Part shown: piece after piece, positions 23,548 to 36,257 of the stretch
How the letters are laid out: every line of letters starts with the position of its first letter
How positions within the stretch are numbered: the first letter of the stretch is position 1
Assembly: GCA_963930655.1 (NCBI GenBank)
Contig: OZ005602.1
Coordinates: 22,643,840 to 22,707,839 of the forward strand
Direction: 5' to 3'
Length of the DNA: 64,000 nucleotides
From: Myrica gale
Taxonomy: Eukaryota; Streptophyta; Magnoliopsida; Fagales; Myricaceae
Program-made: the position numbers and the translations under genes
The notes under the pieces: generated by a model
What the model was told of the DNA's origin: nothing
The model's database searches: none
What the model saw: the letters and a program-made list of their open reading frames with translations, nothing else

Positions 23548-26500
23548 CTAATGTTGACGAAATTTCATTTGTCTAGATAGACGACAAAATTCTTCTAATT
23601 GGTAATCTAGCCTATAAGAAACAGGCTGCTTCCTTCTCTGGAACTCTGATTCGCTGGAACTCCGGTAAAGTTGAATCGTACTTAACAAATCGAGCAAGTT
23701 TTCAGGTTCTGAATTGGATACACCCATTTGGGCATCCGTCCCCCCGGCCCCATGGAGCACACGACCTGAACTATTTTTCCTTTTCCGTGCTTTTGCTCTC
23801 TGTTTATTCTCGTGCACTCGATGGACTTCACAACTTGCAATTTCTACCTCACCTCCCTGTGCTGAAGCCGAAAACTCCACATCCAAATGATTCTCCTCTA
23901 GATCAGAAGGTTCTACCGTAGTGTACGCCAAAAATAAATGTGGCGAATCCCACATTGATCCCTTCCAAATCAAAGTAGTTGTTCCTTCAACGCGCCTCGG
24001 GAAACGTCCTTCACGTACAATAGAAGCATAAGCAGATCTTAGCCACATCATCTGGGGCCCGTGCCCCCGTCGACGAAAAATAATAACAGCACATAAGGAA
24101 ATTGTTATGGCCTCCTCCAAACACTCTTGCAAATTCATGTTGATCCAACAACGATTACAGCTTGACCTATGGCCAAACCAGGTTGGGAGGCCCCTCTTAG
24201 AATCCGCAATGCCATCTAAAACGTAATCCTGTTGAACAAAGTTCATAAGTTTCTTCTGCAATGTAACCTGCAAAAACAGAGCCACACACAAACGTGTACG
24301 GTGTACGCAACAGACTGCGAGACATATACCTCAACTTCAAGCAAGCAGAACGAGCTGATTGGAATCTCTTGCGGAGCATATACAGTGCTAAGAAAATCCT
24401 GTTGCAGTTGAACCAAGGTTATAAATCCTCGGCAATACACAAAGCCACACAAAACATGTATAGACGAGACACACAGATACATACCGTACGAAGTGAAGGA
24501 CTCAATACAGGATTCCAAAGCTTCTTAAGCAATTTATGGCATCCCTGCAAGTCAAGCCGAGCTAGCTTATATAGCGAGTCGGCACTTGTGTCGAATTGAA
24601 ACTTCTTTGATACTTGTGGAAAACTTTCCAATGAAATGCATCCTTTAGCATCTACCTCCTCTATATTTTGTGGAAGTTCTAGGATTTCCAGAAGTTGCTC
24701 GCAATCGTCCAAAAACAGACCTCGCAATCAAACAAATCGTTTGATGCTTGCAGGAAGGCTGACAATACAAGTCTTTGATAGAATTAACAAACTCAAATTG
24801 TGTTGCCAAGTACTATTCGTAAAGCAATTTGATTCTGAGAAGACTAAGTTTTCAGGACTCAAAAATTCCGATGCCCGAACTACTACTGCCTCTTTGAAAC
24901 GATCATCATTCGAAATGCTTGAATTCGTTGGAGGGCTCCCTGAAATCTCATATTCCTTGTTCGACACGATAGATGCCATGAACTGTATGTTGTCCTCCAT
25001 CAGCTTTTCTTCAAACCCTATAAATCGTGGACATTCAGAGATGCAAAGGGACTCTAGATGTTGCAACTGAATAATGCTACCTGGAAGATGCGTAAGGTTT
25101 TTACAGCGCTTAAGTTGTAAGTCGCAAAGCCCAGATATATTTCTAATGGAGGAAGGCAGTTCTTTCATACCACTTTCAACTAAGTTGATTTTGTAAAGAT
25201 TTTTCATTTCACCCTCGATCTCAGGAAAGTTTAGAAGGCTTGAGCAATATCCGAGGTCAAGGTCTTCCAAAGATCTCAACTTAATGGTTTTCTTGGAAAG
25301 CTCCTAAGTTTAGAGCATCCATTAAGGTCTAATCGAACAAGATTATCAAGCAGCCCAACGGAATCATGAATCTCTTCTAAATTTGTACAGTTGGAAAGAA
25401 TCAATTCCTTCAGATATGGATGGCTTGAAAGACTTGGGACTTTTGTTAAGAGCTCGCAATAAGAGAAATTAAAAACTGTCAAGTTCTGCAAGTACAAAAA
25501 AAGAAAAACAAGAAAAAGCAACAAAGGATTTATGTTAGCTCGAAAGAAGTTGAATCATAGTTTACACAAGGAAAAAAAATGAAAATAGCAATATTACCGT
25601 ATGTCCAATCCACGGATTCTGGACGAGGCTTCTAGGCATTCTAAGATCAATGAGTTTCTTTTCGTGGAAATTGGAAGGCAAAGACGGTAAATGATATCCA
25701 GGCCAATCAAGCACTCTTAACATATTGGGAAGAGAGTTAAGTTCCCCAGAGAAACGTGCATTTCGGTTTATAAACAATCTAAGAATTCTCATCTCCATGA
25801 ATGCCTCAGGACTCAATTGTATGATGTCATCGACATCGGGCAAATCAACCACTATGGCTTCAATTTTGTTTGTTCCCTGGTAAGATAATTTGTGAGTTCT
25901 ATGATAGAAAAATTGGAGGATCAAAGTTCACCACGTATTTTAATTTACTATATGATCAGTATAAGTTTTGTTCTGACATACACACTAAAACACAAGCAGG
26001 CACATTTGTTAATTAAGCTTGCAAAAAAAGAAAGATTTAATCCATTGGGCTCGAAATGGTAAATTTGTGTTGAGAACAGGGATGTCAAGCCAAAGTGTAT
26101 ATATGTGATCCGATGTATTCTTCTTTTTTCCTCCGAATTTATCATTTTTAGCTGTTTATGAAAGAAGAAAAGCAAGATACTCATAACATCAGTACCTGTC
26201 CTTGAAATAGTTATGTACAATAATCGATTTACTCCTTTGTTATGTAAAATATTTTATTATATATTTATTAATTCAAATATGTTTAAGAAGATTTCACTTG
26301 TGAGAAGAAAACGAATACAAAATGAAAGAATTTTTCGTAATATGACTTACCATATTTTCTTCCAGTACCATACGAACATCTTCATGAAACCATAATCTAC
26401 TGCGTCCACCAGGTTCTTCGGATGATTCTTCTCGAACAACTTCTCGACCCATTTCTTGCAACAAGTCATGCATCTCCAATTTGGACGAATCAGTAATAGT

Positions 26501-28863
26501 TATGAGACACTTATCCACAAGATTTCTTATACCAATATCAGCAGCAAAACCACAATCGTCTAATATTTTGATCACATCTTTTTTGTAATCCCCTTTGAAG
26601 AAACATGCAATATCAAGAAAAATCTTTTTCTCATTTTTACCCAATCCATCATAACTTATTTTAAGTACTTTTTGAATATCCTGATGAGGGCTTCCTTTGT
26701 AATCCTTTAAGGCACTTTTCCATTCAGGAATACTTTTACCACGTAGATCTGAACCAAGAACTTGTAAAGCCAGAGGAAGTCCCCCAGCATAATTGATTAT
26801 ATATTTTCCAAGTTCTCTATATTCGGCATCTGGCGGATTGTCTCCTTTGAAGGCACTCTCATTAAAGAGTCGAAGAGATTCTTCTGAATTCAATCTTTCC
26901 ACTTCATATGTACAATCCACGCCATGATTGGTTAATACATTTTGATCTCTTGTAGTTATGATGATTCTACTGCCTGGACCAAACCAATCTCGCTTTCCAG
27001 CTAATTTTTCTAACTGCTTCATTTGATCCACATCATCAAGAATTAAAAGAATCCTTTTGCCGCAAATTCTCTCCTTAATCATATTCATTCCTCGATCATC
27101 AGTGTCAACCCTCAAATTTGAATCTCCCAGAATCTCCAAAAGAAGCATCTGTTGCAGTTTGGCTAGACCACGTTTTCCAGCTGAAGTCTCTCTAACATTC
27201 GGAAGAAAACAAGTAGCTTTAAATTGATCAGCAATCAAATTATAGATTGCTTTGGCAATAGTTGTTTTACCAATTCCGCCGATTCAGTAGATGCCTGCCA
27301 TGCAAACATCATTCATTCCAACACACAGAAGAGAACAGATGTGCTGCACACGAGACTTTATTCCAACGGGGTACTCCGCAACATGCAAGGATGTATGGCG
27401 TACGATACTTTTCTCGACACTTTGAATGATCTCGCGGATAATTTCAGATTCGTTCCTACAATACAGAAGAGAGGAAAGTTTTGGCGACAAGACTTTTCAC
27501 ATGAAAAGGCATAGGAGAATAATGTTCAAAAAATTAGATTTTCTTATGTTGTTGGGATATAAGTAAGCATATTAATGTGCCAGTGCCATACTAAATCCTT
27601 AAGTCAAAGAATTTCTCTAATTAAGCATGATTTCATATATCATTAAATCTAAACCCGAAGAGACATAAATATCAAGTAATTTATGTGGTACTAATACTAT
27701 ATCTTCACCAATTAATAGAAAGCTTAATTAGAATACATTTTTTACTAAATGGGGGTTTTTAGTAGATTAGATTTACAAAACTACCCCATATATATCTAAA
27801 AACCATCACCTAAGGAGCAGAGAACAGAAAGATGGACAAAAGATGAAGAAGAAGAAGAAGAAGAAGAAGAAAGCTGCAGGAAAAGGGTGGTTGAAGTTCG
27901 GGGTCTGGGTAAGGGAGTCTGGAGAAGGTACCGATTCAAGTGAAGATGGAGAGGGATTGTGTGTTTTCTTTTTTTAATTTCCAGGAAAAGTACGGAATTG
28001 GAACTTTCCGCATAAATCGGTGGAAATTCAAGTTCTTCGGTTCCAAAAATTAGAAACAGATGAAGAATCACAGGAACCGACCACAGAAAGCTGGGCCAAG
28101 GGCAGAGAAACCAACGGGAGCTCCTCCCGCCGGTCAGATCTGCTAAGGGGGAGGGGGTCAGGCCAGGGGGACTGAAACGGCTAGAGCGAGAAGCAGAATA
28201 GAAAATCTCATCCCTCTTGGCCCTAGATCCGTCCCTGAAATGGGTACACCAAAACATACACAGGTCGGAGGATATTGTGTGTATTTGGTGTACAGATATG
28301 TACTATCATCATCAACAAAATTCTAGAATGAAAAAGCACAAGAGTTGTTAGACATACACTTCCTTCTTCAAATGGAAGCCAGAAAAATTGCTGACTTCTG
28401 TTAAGGCGGCCTTCCACCTCTGCACTTTTTCCTTGTCATCCTTGAACCGGCCTTCATGTTCAGCGAATGCTTCTTCAAAACTATTTCTTTGATGTCGCAC
28501 ATCTGATGGATCTACGTAATAAAACACAGGTAAAACTGTTTGCTGCTTTGTTTCCTTACACTCAAGGATCTTCATCAGCTCTTTCAAGCACCATGTGGAT
28601 GATGCATAGTTTGGAGAGAGTATGACTATTGTAATCTTTGACCCTTCAATGGCTTCAAAAAGTGCTGGTGAAATTTCCTCTCCTCTATCAAGTTTGTTAT
28701 CGATGTAAGTATTGATTCCCTTTCGATCCAAAGCATCGTATAGATGAGAAGTGAAATTGTTGCGAGTATCTGTGCCTCTGAAGCTCAAGAATACATTGTA
28801 AGACCATGGATAGATGGAGGAAGCGGAAGAGGGAGAGGAAGAGGCTCCTTGTTGCAAGGCCAT
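23548..28863 (-). pseudogene. TIR-NB-LRR (TNL) disease-resistance gene, disabled
   Basis: Exon 1 (28358-28863) encodes a TIR domain (YNVFLSFRGTDTRNNFTSHL). Exon 2 (26351-27455) encodes NB-ARC with GGIGKTT, the kinase-2 LILDDVD, GSRIIITTRD, GGLPLAL and MHDLLQEMGRE. Exon 3 (25598-25876) and exon 4 (from 25485) give leucine-rich repeats. From 24267 leftward follows a post-LRR domain of the C-JID kind (GLPTWFGHRSSC). In the family these are intracellular receptors that sense pathogen effectors; the TIR is an NADase. Three lesions are visible: a TGA at 27284-27286 five codons before the P-loop lysine stretch, where the family has a glycine (GGA type); a lost base near 25290 in the LRR; and a TGA at 24728-24730 in the LRR. 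Everything else reads well, so inactivation looks recent. The exon 1 donor at 28357 is chosen to keep frame. Confidence 0.88.
27456..28357 (-). other. TNL intron 1, with a purine-rich insert
   Basis: The intron between TIR and NB-ARC exons. At 27840-27872 it carries a (GAA)n-like run. From 27830 to 28240 it is much richer in G and C than its surroundings. Its edge near 28237, agatccgtccctg, resembles a hAT-type transposon end, but I cannot find a matching second end or a target duplication. Confidence 0.4.
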
Positions 28864-29069
28864 GGAAGGAGAGATTCAATATGAATTTTCTGGCGTACTA
28901 CTTAAATGACGATTGTATGAATTTATTAATGCCATATGTCTTTATGTGAGTCATATTTTAATGATTGTGTATTTGTCCTCCCATTGGGAGTAAATGAGTA
29001 CGGTATAGTCGTATCAGTTGGCCCGAGCAAAGTTGTCCGAATCCGATGATGTTCGGATGAAAAAAAAAA

Positions 29070-29698
29070 TGGCTTAAATGTAACGTAGGTCCACGTAGTA
29101 TCATTTTTTTACAAATTAATCTATGTGTTATGAGTTTGTACTGGCTAGTCCCTGAGGTAATCATCTTGTAACAAATTGGTCCTCTCGTTAGATTTTCGTC
29201 GACCCACTTAACGGTCGAAGCTGACGTGGATTATTTTCCGCGTATGCACCAATGAAAAAGCACCAACAAAGGACAGACCGAGCATCCCGAGCACAGACCG
29301 AGTCCGGGCATCCCGAGCAGTCTGAGCAGTATCAGCTCGAGCATCCCGAGCACAAGCAGCCCGGCTTGCTCGGGATACGGGTACATGCGGCATCATATGC
29401 ACCAATGAGAGCACCAACAGAGGACAAATCGAACATCCCGAGCACAGACCGAGCCTTGGCATCCCGAGCATCTCGAGCACAAGCAACTCGGCCTGCTCGC
29501 GCCTCTCGACATGCGGCATGATGACGTCAGATTTTTTGACACATCAGCTTCGGCCGTTAAGTGGGTCGACGGAAATCTAACGGGAGGACTAATTTGTTAC
29601 AAGATGCTTACCCCAGGGACTAGCTAGTACAAACTCATACCATAAGGATCAATTTGTAAAAAGGTGATACTACAGAGACCTACAATGCATTTAAGCCA
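29070..29698. mobile_element. Non-autonomous DNA transposon with long terminal inverted repeats
   Basis: The ends, tggcttaaatg at 29070 and catttaagcca at 29698, open inverted repeats of about 190 bp that also share ttgtaacaaatt and cgacccacttaacgg. The middle (about 29250-29520) is GC-richer and made of degenerate repeats of gagcatcccgagca. The left direct repeat at about 21870 shows the empty site, so this is a true insertion. A-runs on both sides blur the target duplication, so the superfamily stays open; long inverted repeats suit a Mutator-like element. No transposase. Confidence 0.8.
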
Positions 29699-30277
29699 AA
29701 AAATTTCAAATAGTCATAATTTTTATATCCAAAATCAAAATTTTAAAAATTTTATATAAATTTTAAAATTTTTATATAAATTTTATTTAATACCTTTTTA
29801 TAATAACTTCAATATTATTTTATTAAAAAAAAGTAAACCCAATTTTCTTTCTTTTTAACAAAGTCTAATAAAAATTATTTAACAATTAAATATTAAAATC
29901 TTTGCTTTCCAAAAATCACTGTAGTTTGGTTTGGGCTCCACTAAAAGCTTAAGTGAGTACACAAATTTTTGCTTCCCATACATTTTGGATTATTATTGTA
30001 GTTTGATTCTGACTCAATCGAGGTTTAAGTGAGGACACGTCTATCCTTAAGTGGGTGGCTTGCAACACGACACCTAATCAAAATTGACCATTGATTGAAT
30101 GTATATGTAAACTATATATGCACTTGAAAATTCATTGATTGCATAGTACTCGGTATAGACAAGTGAAAAGATCCTAATCTACACTATCATAAAACCCCAT
30201 TTGCTAAAACTTGGAATCCATAATCTGTATATATGACGAGCAAGGATCCCTTAGGGTTTTTACAAGCTAAGTCTTAA

Positions 30278-30464
30278 TTGGGGCTGTTTGTTTGCAAAAT
30301 TTTTGGGGAATATTCTCGAAATTTTGGAAATTTTTGCTTTATTGAGATTTTATTAGGGTTTGTGAAAAGTAGAGTGTGTAGGTGTAAAAGTTAAAATTTA
30401 GAAGTTTGTTTGGCTTGCCCAAATTGTTGAGATCCCAAATTATTGGAAAAACAAACATGTCCAA
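30278..30464. mobile_element. Short MITE, 187 bp
   Basis: Ends ttggggctgtttgtttg and, inverted, ttggacatgtttgttt. It is flanked by ttaa on both sides, and the matching left direct repeat near 22470 shows the uninterrupted site cttaatatttcat. A related copy in the other orientation lies at about 52991-53175. The short ttaa or taa duplication suits a Tourist/Harbinger-like MITE. No coding capacity. Confidence 0.75.
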
Positions 30465-30499
30465 TTAATATTTCATATCTATTAAGTCAGATAAGAAAA

Positions 30500-30836
30500 T
30501 AAAAGGAAAAAAATAAAAAATATATTGTTTACCATCAAACTATTATATATTTTGCACTCTGTTCCTAAATCTCCTGTCAAATTTTTATTTGTAGGTAGAC
30601 TCATCGAAATCAGTGCAAATAGTCGGACAATAATACTCTTTAGAATTTAAAGAATTTACAATAATATCTTCTATTTATATAAAGTAGGTCAATGATATTA
30701 TTATCATTTTAGTCACATTTAACAAATGGTGTAAAATGTCTTAACTTTGTAGTTAGATAGAAAAATATTTGATAATTTAGAATGTAAATTATTAAAGACA
30801 TGATAATTCAATGACGAAAAGTACATTTATCCGCTT

Positions 30837-30845
<9 letters not shown>
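30500..30845. repeat. Inverted-repeat element inside the right direct repeat
   Basis: This is the counterpart of 22505-22885 and shares its arms and AT-rich middle. It was duplicated together with the surrounding repeat rather than inserted separately. Confidence 0.5.
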
Positions 30846-30881
<36 letters not shown>

Positions 30882-31090
30882 TTACCCAAAGAAAAAAAAC
30901 AGGTAGGTATGTTCAAAATTATATTTTTTACCTCATGTGAAAAGCTAGTACACCAAAAGATATATATATATATATTTTAAGCGGATAAATGTATGTATAT
31001 ATATATATATATACATTTACCCAAAGAAAAAAAACAGGTAGGTATGTTCAAAATTATATTTTTTACCTCATGTGAAAAGCTAGTACACCA
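30840..31090. repeat. TA tract and tandem duplication of about 130 bp
   Basis: A TA tract at about 30841-30878 is followed by a block beginning catttacccaaagaaaa and ending agctagtacaccaaaaga. The same block, with its own TA tract, recurs immediately at about 30960-31090. The left direct repeat has the block once, so this is a local duplication after the copies separated. Confidence 0.85.
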
Positions 31091-31567
31091 AAAGTACAAA
31101 TATCAATCATGATTGAATCAAATGACGACACGTCGTAAGAGTCAAAATTAGGTGCACAATTTCCTTACTATAACTCCGTGTGGACAATCCTCAACCAGAG
31201 GTCCAGAAGTCCATTAGCCACTTAACATTCATAGGAAAAGTCTTCCCAAGTCCCAACGTAAAGATACAAAAGAGAAAGACAAGCATATTAAATGCTTGTA
31301 ATCCATACAGAAACTCAAATAGAAAAGCATATAAATTGTCTCTACTTCCTTATTCCCAAAGCATATTCTCAGACATGCTTTGTTTTTTCTTTTTTTCCCC
31401 TTCTTGGATTCTATACATAATACGGTAACGACCCTACAAAGTTACAAAGTTATAATACTCCTCTTTGTCCCGGTGCAAAGCAAAAACCTGGGATAGATAG
31501 ATACATTGTCCTCCGCGAGAGACAACCTTTACCGACCGCCGGTATTGTCCGAATTCGGTCACCGGAA

Positions 31568-34500
31568 ATGGGTTTCCGGCAATCATCCTTCGCCTTAGTT
31601 TTGTTTCTCTACCTCATCGTCTCTTCTCAAGCCCTAGACTTCAAGCCGCACATGAAGAAGAAGCACAAAATCGACGGGCCCATCAAAACCATAGTCGTCC
31701 TGGTCATGGAGAACCGCTCCTTTGACCACATCTTCGGTTGGCTCAAAGCGACCCGCCCAGACATCGACGGATTGACAGGCCGGGAATCGAACCGGGTTGT
31801 AGTTTCAGACCCGGACTCACGGGAGGTCTTCGTCTCCGATGACGCTGTGTTCGTTGACTGGGATCCGGGTCACTCGTTTCAGGCGATCCGGGAGCAGATA
31901 TTCGGATCGAACGACAGCTCGAAGCCGCCGTTGATGAACGGGTTCGCTCAGCAGGCGGAGGACATGACTGAGGGCAAGTCGAAAACCGTCATGAGCGGGT
32001 TCAAACCGCATCTTCTACCGGTTTACACAGAGCTGGCGAACGAGTTCGCTGTATTCGACCGGTGGTTCGCCTCCGTCCCTTGTTCGACCCAACCGAACCG
32101 ATTCTACGTCCACTCGGCCACCTCACACGGCGCCACGAGTAACGTACGGAAGGACCTTATCCACGGATTCCCTCAGCGCACAATCTTCGACTCTCTGGAT
32201 GAAAGTGGCCTTTCCTTTGGCATATATTACCAAAATATCCCCGCCACCCTGTTTTACAAAAGCCTGAGGAAGCTGAAGCACGCAATGAAGTTCCATAGCT
32301 ATTCCTTGAAATTTAAGAATCATGCTAAGCAGGGTAAACTTCCGAACTACGTGGTAGTGGAGCAGAGGTACTTCGATGTGGACTTGTTGCCTGCCAACGA
32401 CGATCACCCGTCCCACGACGTGGCGAGCGGCCAGAAGTTCGTGAAGGAGGTGTACGAGACTCTGAGGGCCAGCCCGCAGTGGAAGGAGATGGCTCTGTTG
32501 ATCACTTATGATGAGCATGGTGGGTTCTATGACCACGTTCCTACACCTGTCTCCGGTGTGCCTAGTCCGGACGGGATCGTCGGGCCTGATCCGTTTTACT
32601 TCCGGTTCGACCGATTGGGTGTTCGGGTCCCAACAATACTGGTCTCGCCGTGGGTGGAGAAAGGCACCGGTGAGTATCTGTTTTCCTCTCTTTTTTCCTT
32701 GAAGCTACATGAAGTTATTTTGCTTCAAAGTTGCAGAACTTTGTTACCGGGATTTTGGTTTCTCATTGAGTTTGTTAATACCAAATTAGATACGTCTATG
32801 TCTTTCCTAGGTTGTGGCATATACTTTCCTATTGTGTAGTATCCTATGGCTACTTTTGGGTACTTTACATGCTTAGATAATTTGGCGAACGCTTCTTGTA
32901 TTGGCTTGGCATCCAATGCTTCCTACTTTGAAGAATTCAGGACTAAAGTCGTGATATAGTAACTTATTGTGGTCTAGCTTTGAACTTTTGCAGCAGATGT
33001 GTATGATTATTTGGATGTTGATAAACGAGTTCATTAACTTATTGAAAAATGTGAAATGAAATGGATGTAAAATCTGTGCTTTCTAATGATGAGTTGCGAA
33101 TAAGATTCTCCTTCGATATTAGTGCTTTCTCATGGCAATTATGCTGATCCTTTCTTATCTATGCAATAAGTCAAATAGATGCAAACCACCATGATAGGAC
33201 CTAGACCCCTGCCTTCTAATACAAGAGGGAGAACTTCTTCTGCTGGGATTTTAGGGCTACTGTAACCTCATTATATATATACCAAGCTTAAACTTTATTA
33301 AGCCATTTTTTGTGTTCAAAGCAGCTACTCGTTAATCATCTGTTCATAAACCTGGGCCAATTATGGGTTCAGAGCCTATTTTTTAAAATAAGGCACATGT
33401 CTGTGATGAAACGGCAGTATTTGTCTCCATTTTTTGTTCTGGGCTGTATTGATTTTTTTTTAGTCATTCTTGGCAAATAAAACTGACATTTATGTTTGCT
33501 GCAGTGATTCATGAGCCTAATGGACCAACACCTTCTTCACAATACGAACATGCTTCTGTCCCCGCAACCGTAAAGAAGCTTTTCAATCTGGAATCAAACT
33601 TCCTGACCAAGAGGGATGCATGGGCTGGATCTTTTGAGAAATACCTCAATGTTCGTGACACTCCACGTGATGATTGTCCAGGTTTGCATCAAACTCCATC
33701 ATTACAAATTACTTCCAATTCCTTATTGATTTACCGAATCTCATGTTCCTGCATCTTTCAAATAGTTGTCAATTCATTATGAGAGGGAGGGGGAGGGAGT
33801 AGTGAATGTGGGCGAGAGAGTAAATGGGGCCGCCTGGTGAATCAAATGATGGTGTTTGCCTCACACAATACCAATTGCTAAGGTTGCCTGTTGATTTGGA
33901 ACTTAATTTGATTACCCTTTAGCAAGACCCATATACTTTAACTGTCCATTGGTTGGTTCGCCATCACTTCCAATATTTTGTGAAGAGAAGAAAAAGCTCA
34001 ATTGACTTGCATTTTTTTTAGGAGCACGTCTACTATCTACACCTGGATGCTGATTGTTGTATGACACTATCACTTATTTCTTCTTGACTGTGTTTCCTAT
34101 TTAGTGGGTTGGGAAGGGCAGAGTGATGTGCCAACGGAGACAAGTATGCAACTGCACATCCCGTTCTACTGCATTTGTTTCCACTGGACCTGTCCATTCT
34201 GTGAGAGAATGATGTAACCGTTTTTGTGTCTGCTTATTGTATTTGAGGAACCCATAGAATAGATCAAAAGCTTATGTGCAATTTACTTTGTTATTTAGCA
34301 ATATCCGAGAGTTTTTCTAATACTTTGTTCCAATTGATTATTTTCTCAAAAAACAATTCTGTTATCTGGATGCAGTGACACTTACTGAAGTTCTGACATC
34401 ACTGAGGCCACGGGGACCAATAGAAGATGCTAGCCTCTCTGAATTTCAAGTCGAACTCATCCAGCTAGCATCCCAGCTGAATGGCGACTATGTTCTGAAT

Positions 34501-34698
34501 ACCTACCCTGATATAGGCAAAAGCATGACAGTGGGTGAAGCAAACCGGTATGCAGAGGATGCAGTCAAGAGGTTCTTGGAAGCGGGAAAGGCTGCTCTTA
34601 AAGCTGGAGCCAATGATTCTGCAATTGTTACAATGAGACCTTCCCTCTCTAGCCGCATTACGTTGAGAGATCAGGGTCGCTATGTTGAGAGTCAGTAA
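31568..34698 (+). CDS. NPC1: Non-specific phospholipase C (NPC1-like)
   Basis: Three exons, 31568-32669, 33505-33681 and 34376-34698, joined by GT-AG introns, give 533 residues, the length I recall for Arabidopsis NPC1. Residues 1-22 are a hydrophobic signal peptide ([20 protein letters not shown]). The phosphoesterase domain follows, with the metal and catalytic motifs [35 protein letters not shown] and [15 protein letters not shown]. The family cleaves phosphatidylcholine and other membrane phospholipids to diacylglycerol and a phosphorylated head group. The signal peptide points to the secretory system. The first exon is notably GC-rich compared with its surroundings, which is common for these genes. 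No sign of damage. Among family members the wording fits NPC1 better than NPC2 or NPC6. Confidence 0.94.
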
Positions 34699-35749
34699 TT
34701 GATCCGTCTTCACAAAAGCCAACCAAAATCTGAACTGCGATTCCTGCATGTATGTATATATATATGTAGATCTGTGACCTATTAGAATTGATGCCGACCT
34801 ATGTTGCTACAAGCTTTCCCAGTAAGTACTTTTGAAGAAAATTGAGCATATGTATTGTAATATGCAGCTATGCAAACTTGCAGCATTTTATAGGATGGTT
34901 TGCTCTTCTACTCTAACCAGTTGTGTTCATTATATTGCTGCAATAGTTGGAGGATATGATTGTCACAGGTACTAGCAAAAATAGTACTAGATTGACATTA
35001 AAAGTCCAGTGGCAATCAGTACTTCGGATAACTATTTTTTTTTCTTGGCTCTTCGGATAACTATTTTGATCACATGCAGGAAGAACAAAAAAGTTAGGGC
35101 AACAGCCTACAGATATGGTGTTCATAGAGTTGTGTAGCTTTAATATATAAACTTGCAAACAAAGCTGTACTCCCGTGGTTGTGGGTTGCAAACTTTCTAC
35201 GACTGACCTCACCTTTTAGAATAAACATCTGACATCTAGTAGGGGGAGCTGCAGTAATTACACAGCACTTCAACGGCTATTTAAGTGGTTCCTCTGTTAC
35301 TTTAAGGTTAGTTTTGAATTCTTCTGTTTGTTGTGGTGTCAACGTATGTACCTGATTGATTTTGTGGATGCAATTTCACAAGAAATCGAGATAACTAAAG
35401 ATCTTATATTGGTTGCATTTCTACCGTGGCTAGTGGTGCAGCAGGTGGACGTGAGAATTTTGGTCTCTGGTGTCTTTATCAGAGGTTTTTACCAACTACA
35501 CACGCGGAGTAGATGTTGGCTGCACGTTTATGTAAAGATGTTGATTGATTGAAACAGACTAACAGAGTGCTTGGTGAATTTGGAGCCACGCAAGATCATG
35601 GGGTCCATTGTAACAGTCAAAGCACGCCATTGTTGGCTTTGAATTTGGTATTGGCGTAAATGCAACCATACTCTTAAGGAAGTTACTAATTAGTAAAGGA
35701 GGTAAAAGTAGAAATAATCGGCTCAGCTGTATTGATGGGTGTCGAACTA
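34699..35749. other. NPC1 3' flank and gene-free stretch
   Basis: The likely 3' untranslated region followed by AT-rich DNA. I see no gene. Short frames near 35.3 kb have no family likeness. Confidence 0.4.
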
Positions 35750-36092
35750 ATCCTTATCGAGAGAACTCCTCTATTATTGTCTCAGCCGTCAATTCTTTCC
35801 CCACTCGGGTTGAATGGCGGATCCATGATAATGTTAGGGACATTCAGCTGATACTTCAAAGATTATTCCGTTGGAATGTACAATGTATCCGTAGAAGTGC
35901 GAATGGTATATAACACCACTTTGCTTGTTGGGCTGCCGCAAGAATTTTTGCTGGCGATTATACTTTTGTACTTGAGCAATAAGATGATTTATCCTGATTG
36001 TATGCGGGTTCGAACCTCTTTAGTTATTTCTTCTTTGTTTTGAATAAAAGACGGGAAATTATTATGCCGCTTTCTTTAAAAAAAAAAAACTT
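35750..36092 (+). mobile_element. LINE fragment: RNase H end, 3' UTR and poly(A)
   Basis: In one frame around 35816-35970 the translation reads VRDIQLILQRLFRWNVQCIR and then, after a stop, HHFACWAAARIFAG. This is the C-terminal RNase H-like part of plant LINE ORF2, where the usual wording is close to NGIAHHFA. A 3' region and an A-run of about 12 at 36080-36091 follow. The element is severely 5'-truncated, has at least one in-frame stop (the tat-aa step at about 35911) and is inactive. The left limit is approximate, and I could not find a target duplication. Confidence 0.7.
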
Positions 36093-36257
36093 TATGGCTA
36101 TCAAAAGACTTCAGTACATGACAAAACTCATAAATTTTTTTTATCACATCTAAACTACTTTTAAAGGCAAATAACTCAAGCGTAACACCATAGGATCAAT
36201 CAGTCGACAGGTTGTAATTAAGTCCACGACAAATCAGTAGTAACAAAATGCTAAATG

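Larger units (their letters stand above)
29042..31300. repeat. Direct repeat flanking the TNL, right copy
   Basis: Same order and orientation as 21846-23170, but longer. It contains a TIR element at 29070-29698, a short MITE at 30278-30464, a longer TA tract and an internal tandem duplication near 30880-31090. It ends shortly before the phospholipase gene. Confidence 0.85.

Noticed and set aside
23200-23580. 121-aa plus-strand frame rich in Ile and Tyr
   Set aside because: It is produced by translation of TA tracts (IYIYIY).
27796-28257. Minus-strand frame of 153 aa in TNL intron 1
   Set aside because: Serine run from the GAA repeat and otherwise no family likeness. It lies in the intron between TIR and NB-ARC exons.
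29042-31300. Reading the two TNL-flanking repeats as the long terminal repeats of one element
   Set aside because: They lack the usual tg...ca ends and a primer-binding site, and the DNA between them is a reverse-oriented resistance gene with introns. Segmental duplication explains them better.
36006-36017. ggttcgaacc, a perfect tRNA B-box-like word
   Set aside because: It sits in the 3' part of a LINE fragment. No acceptor stem, A box or cloverleaf is present around it.
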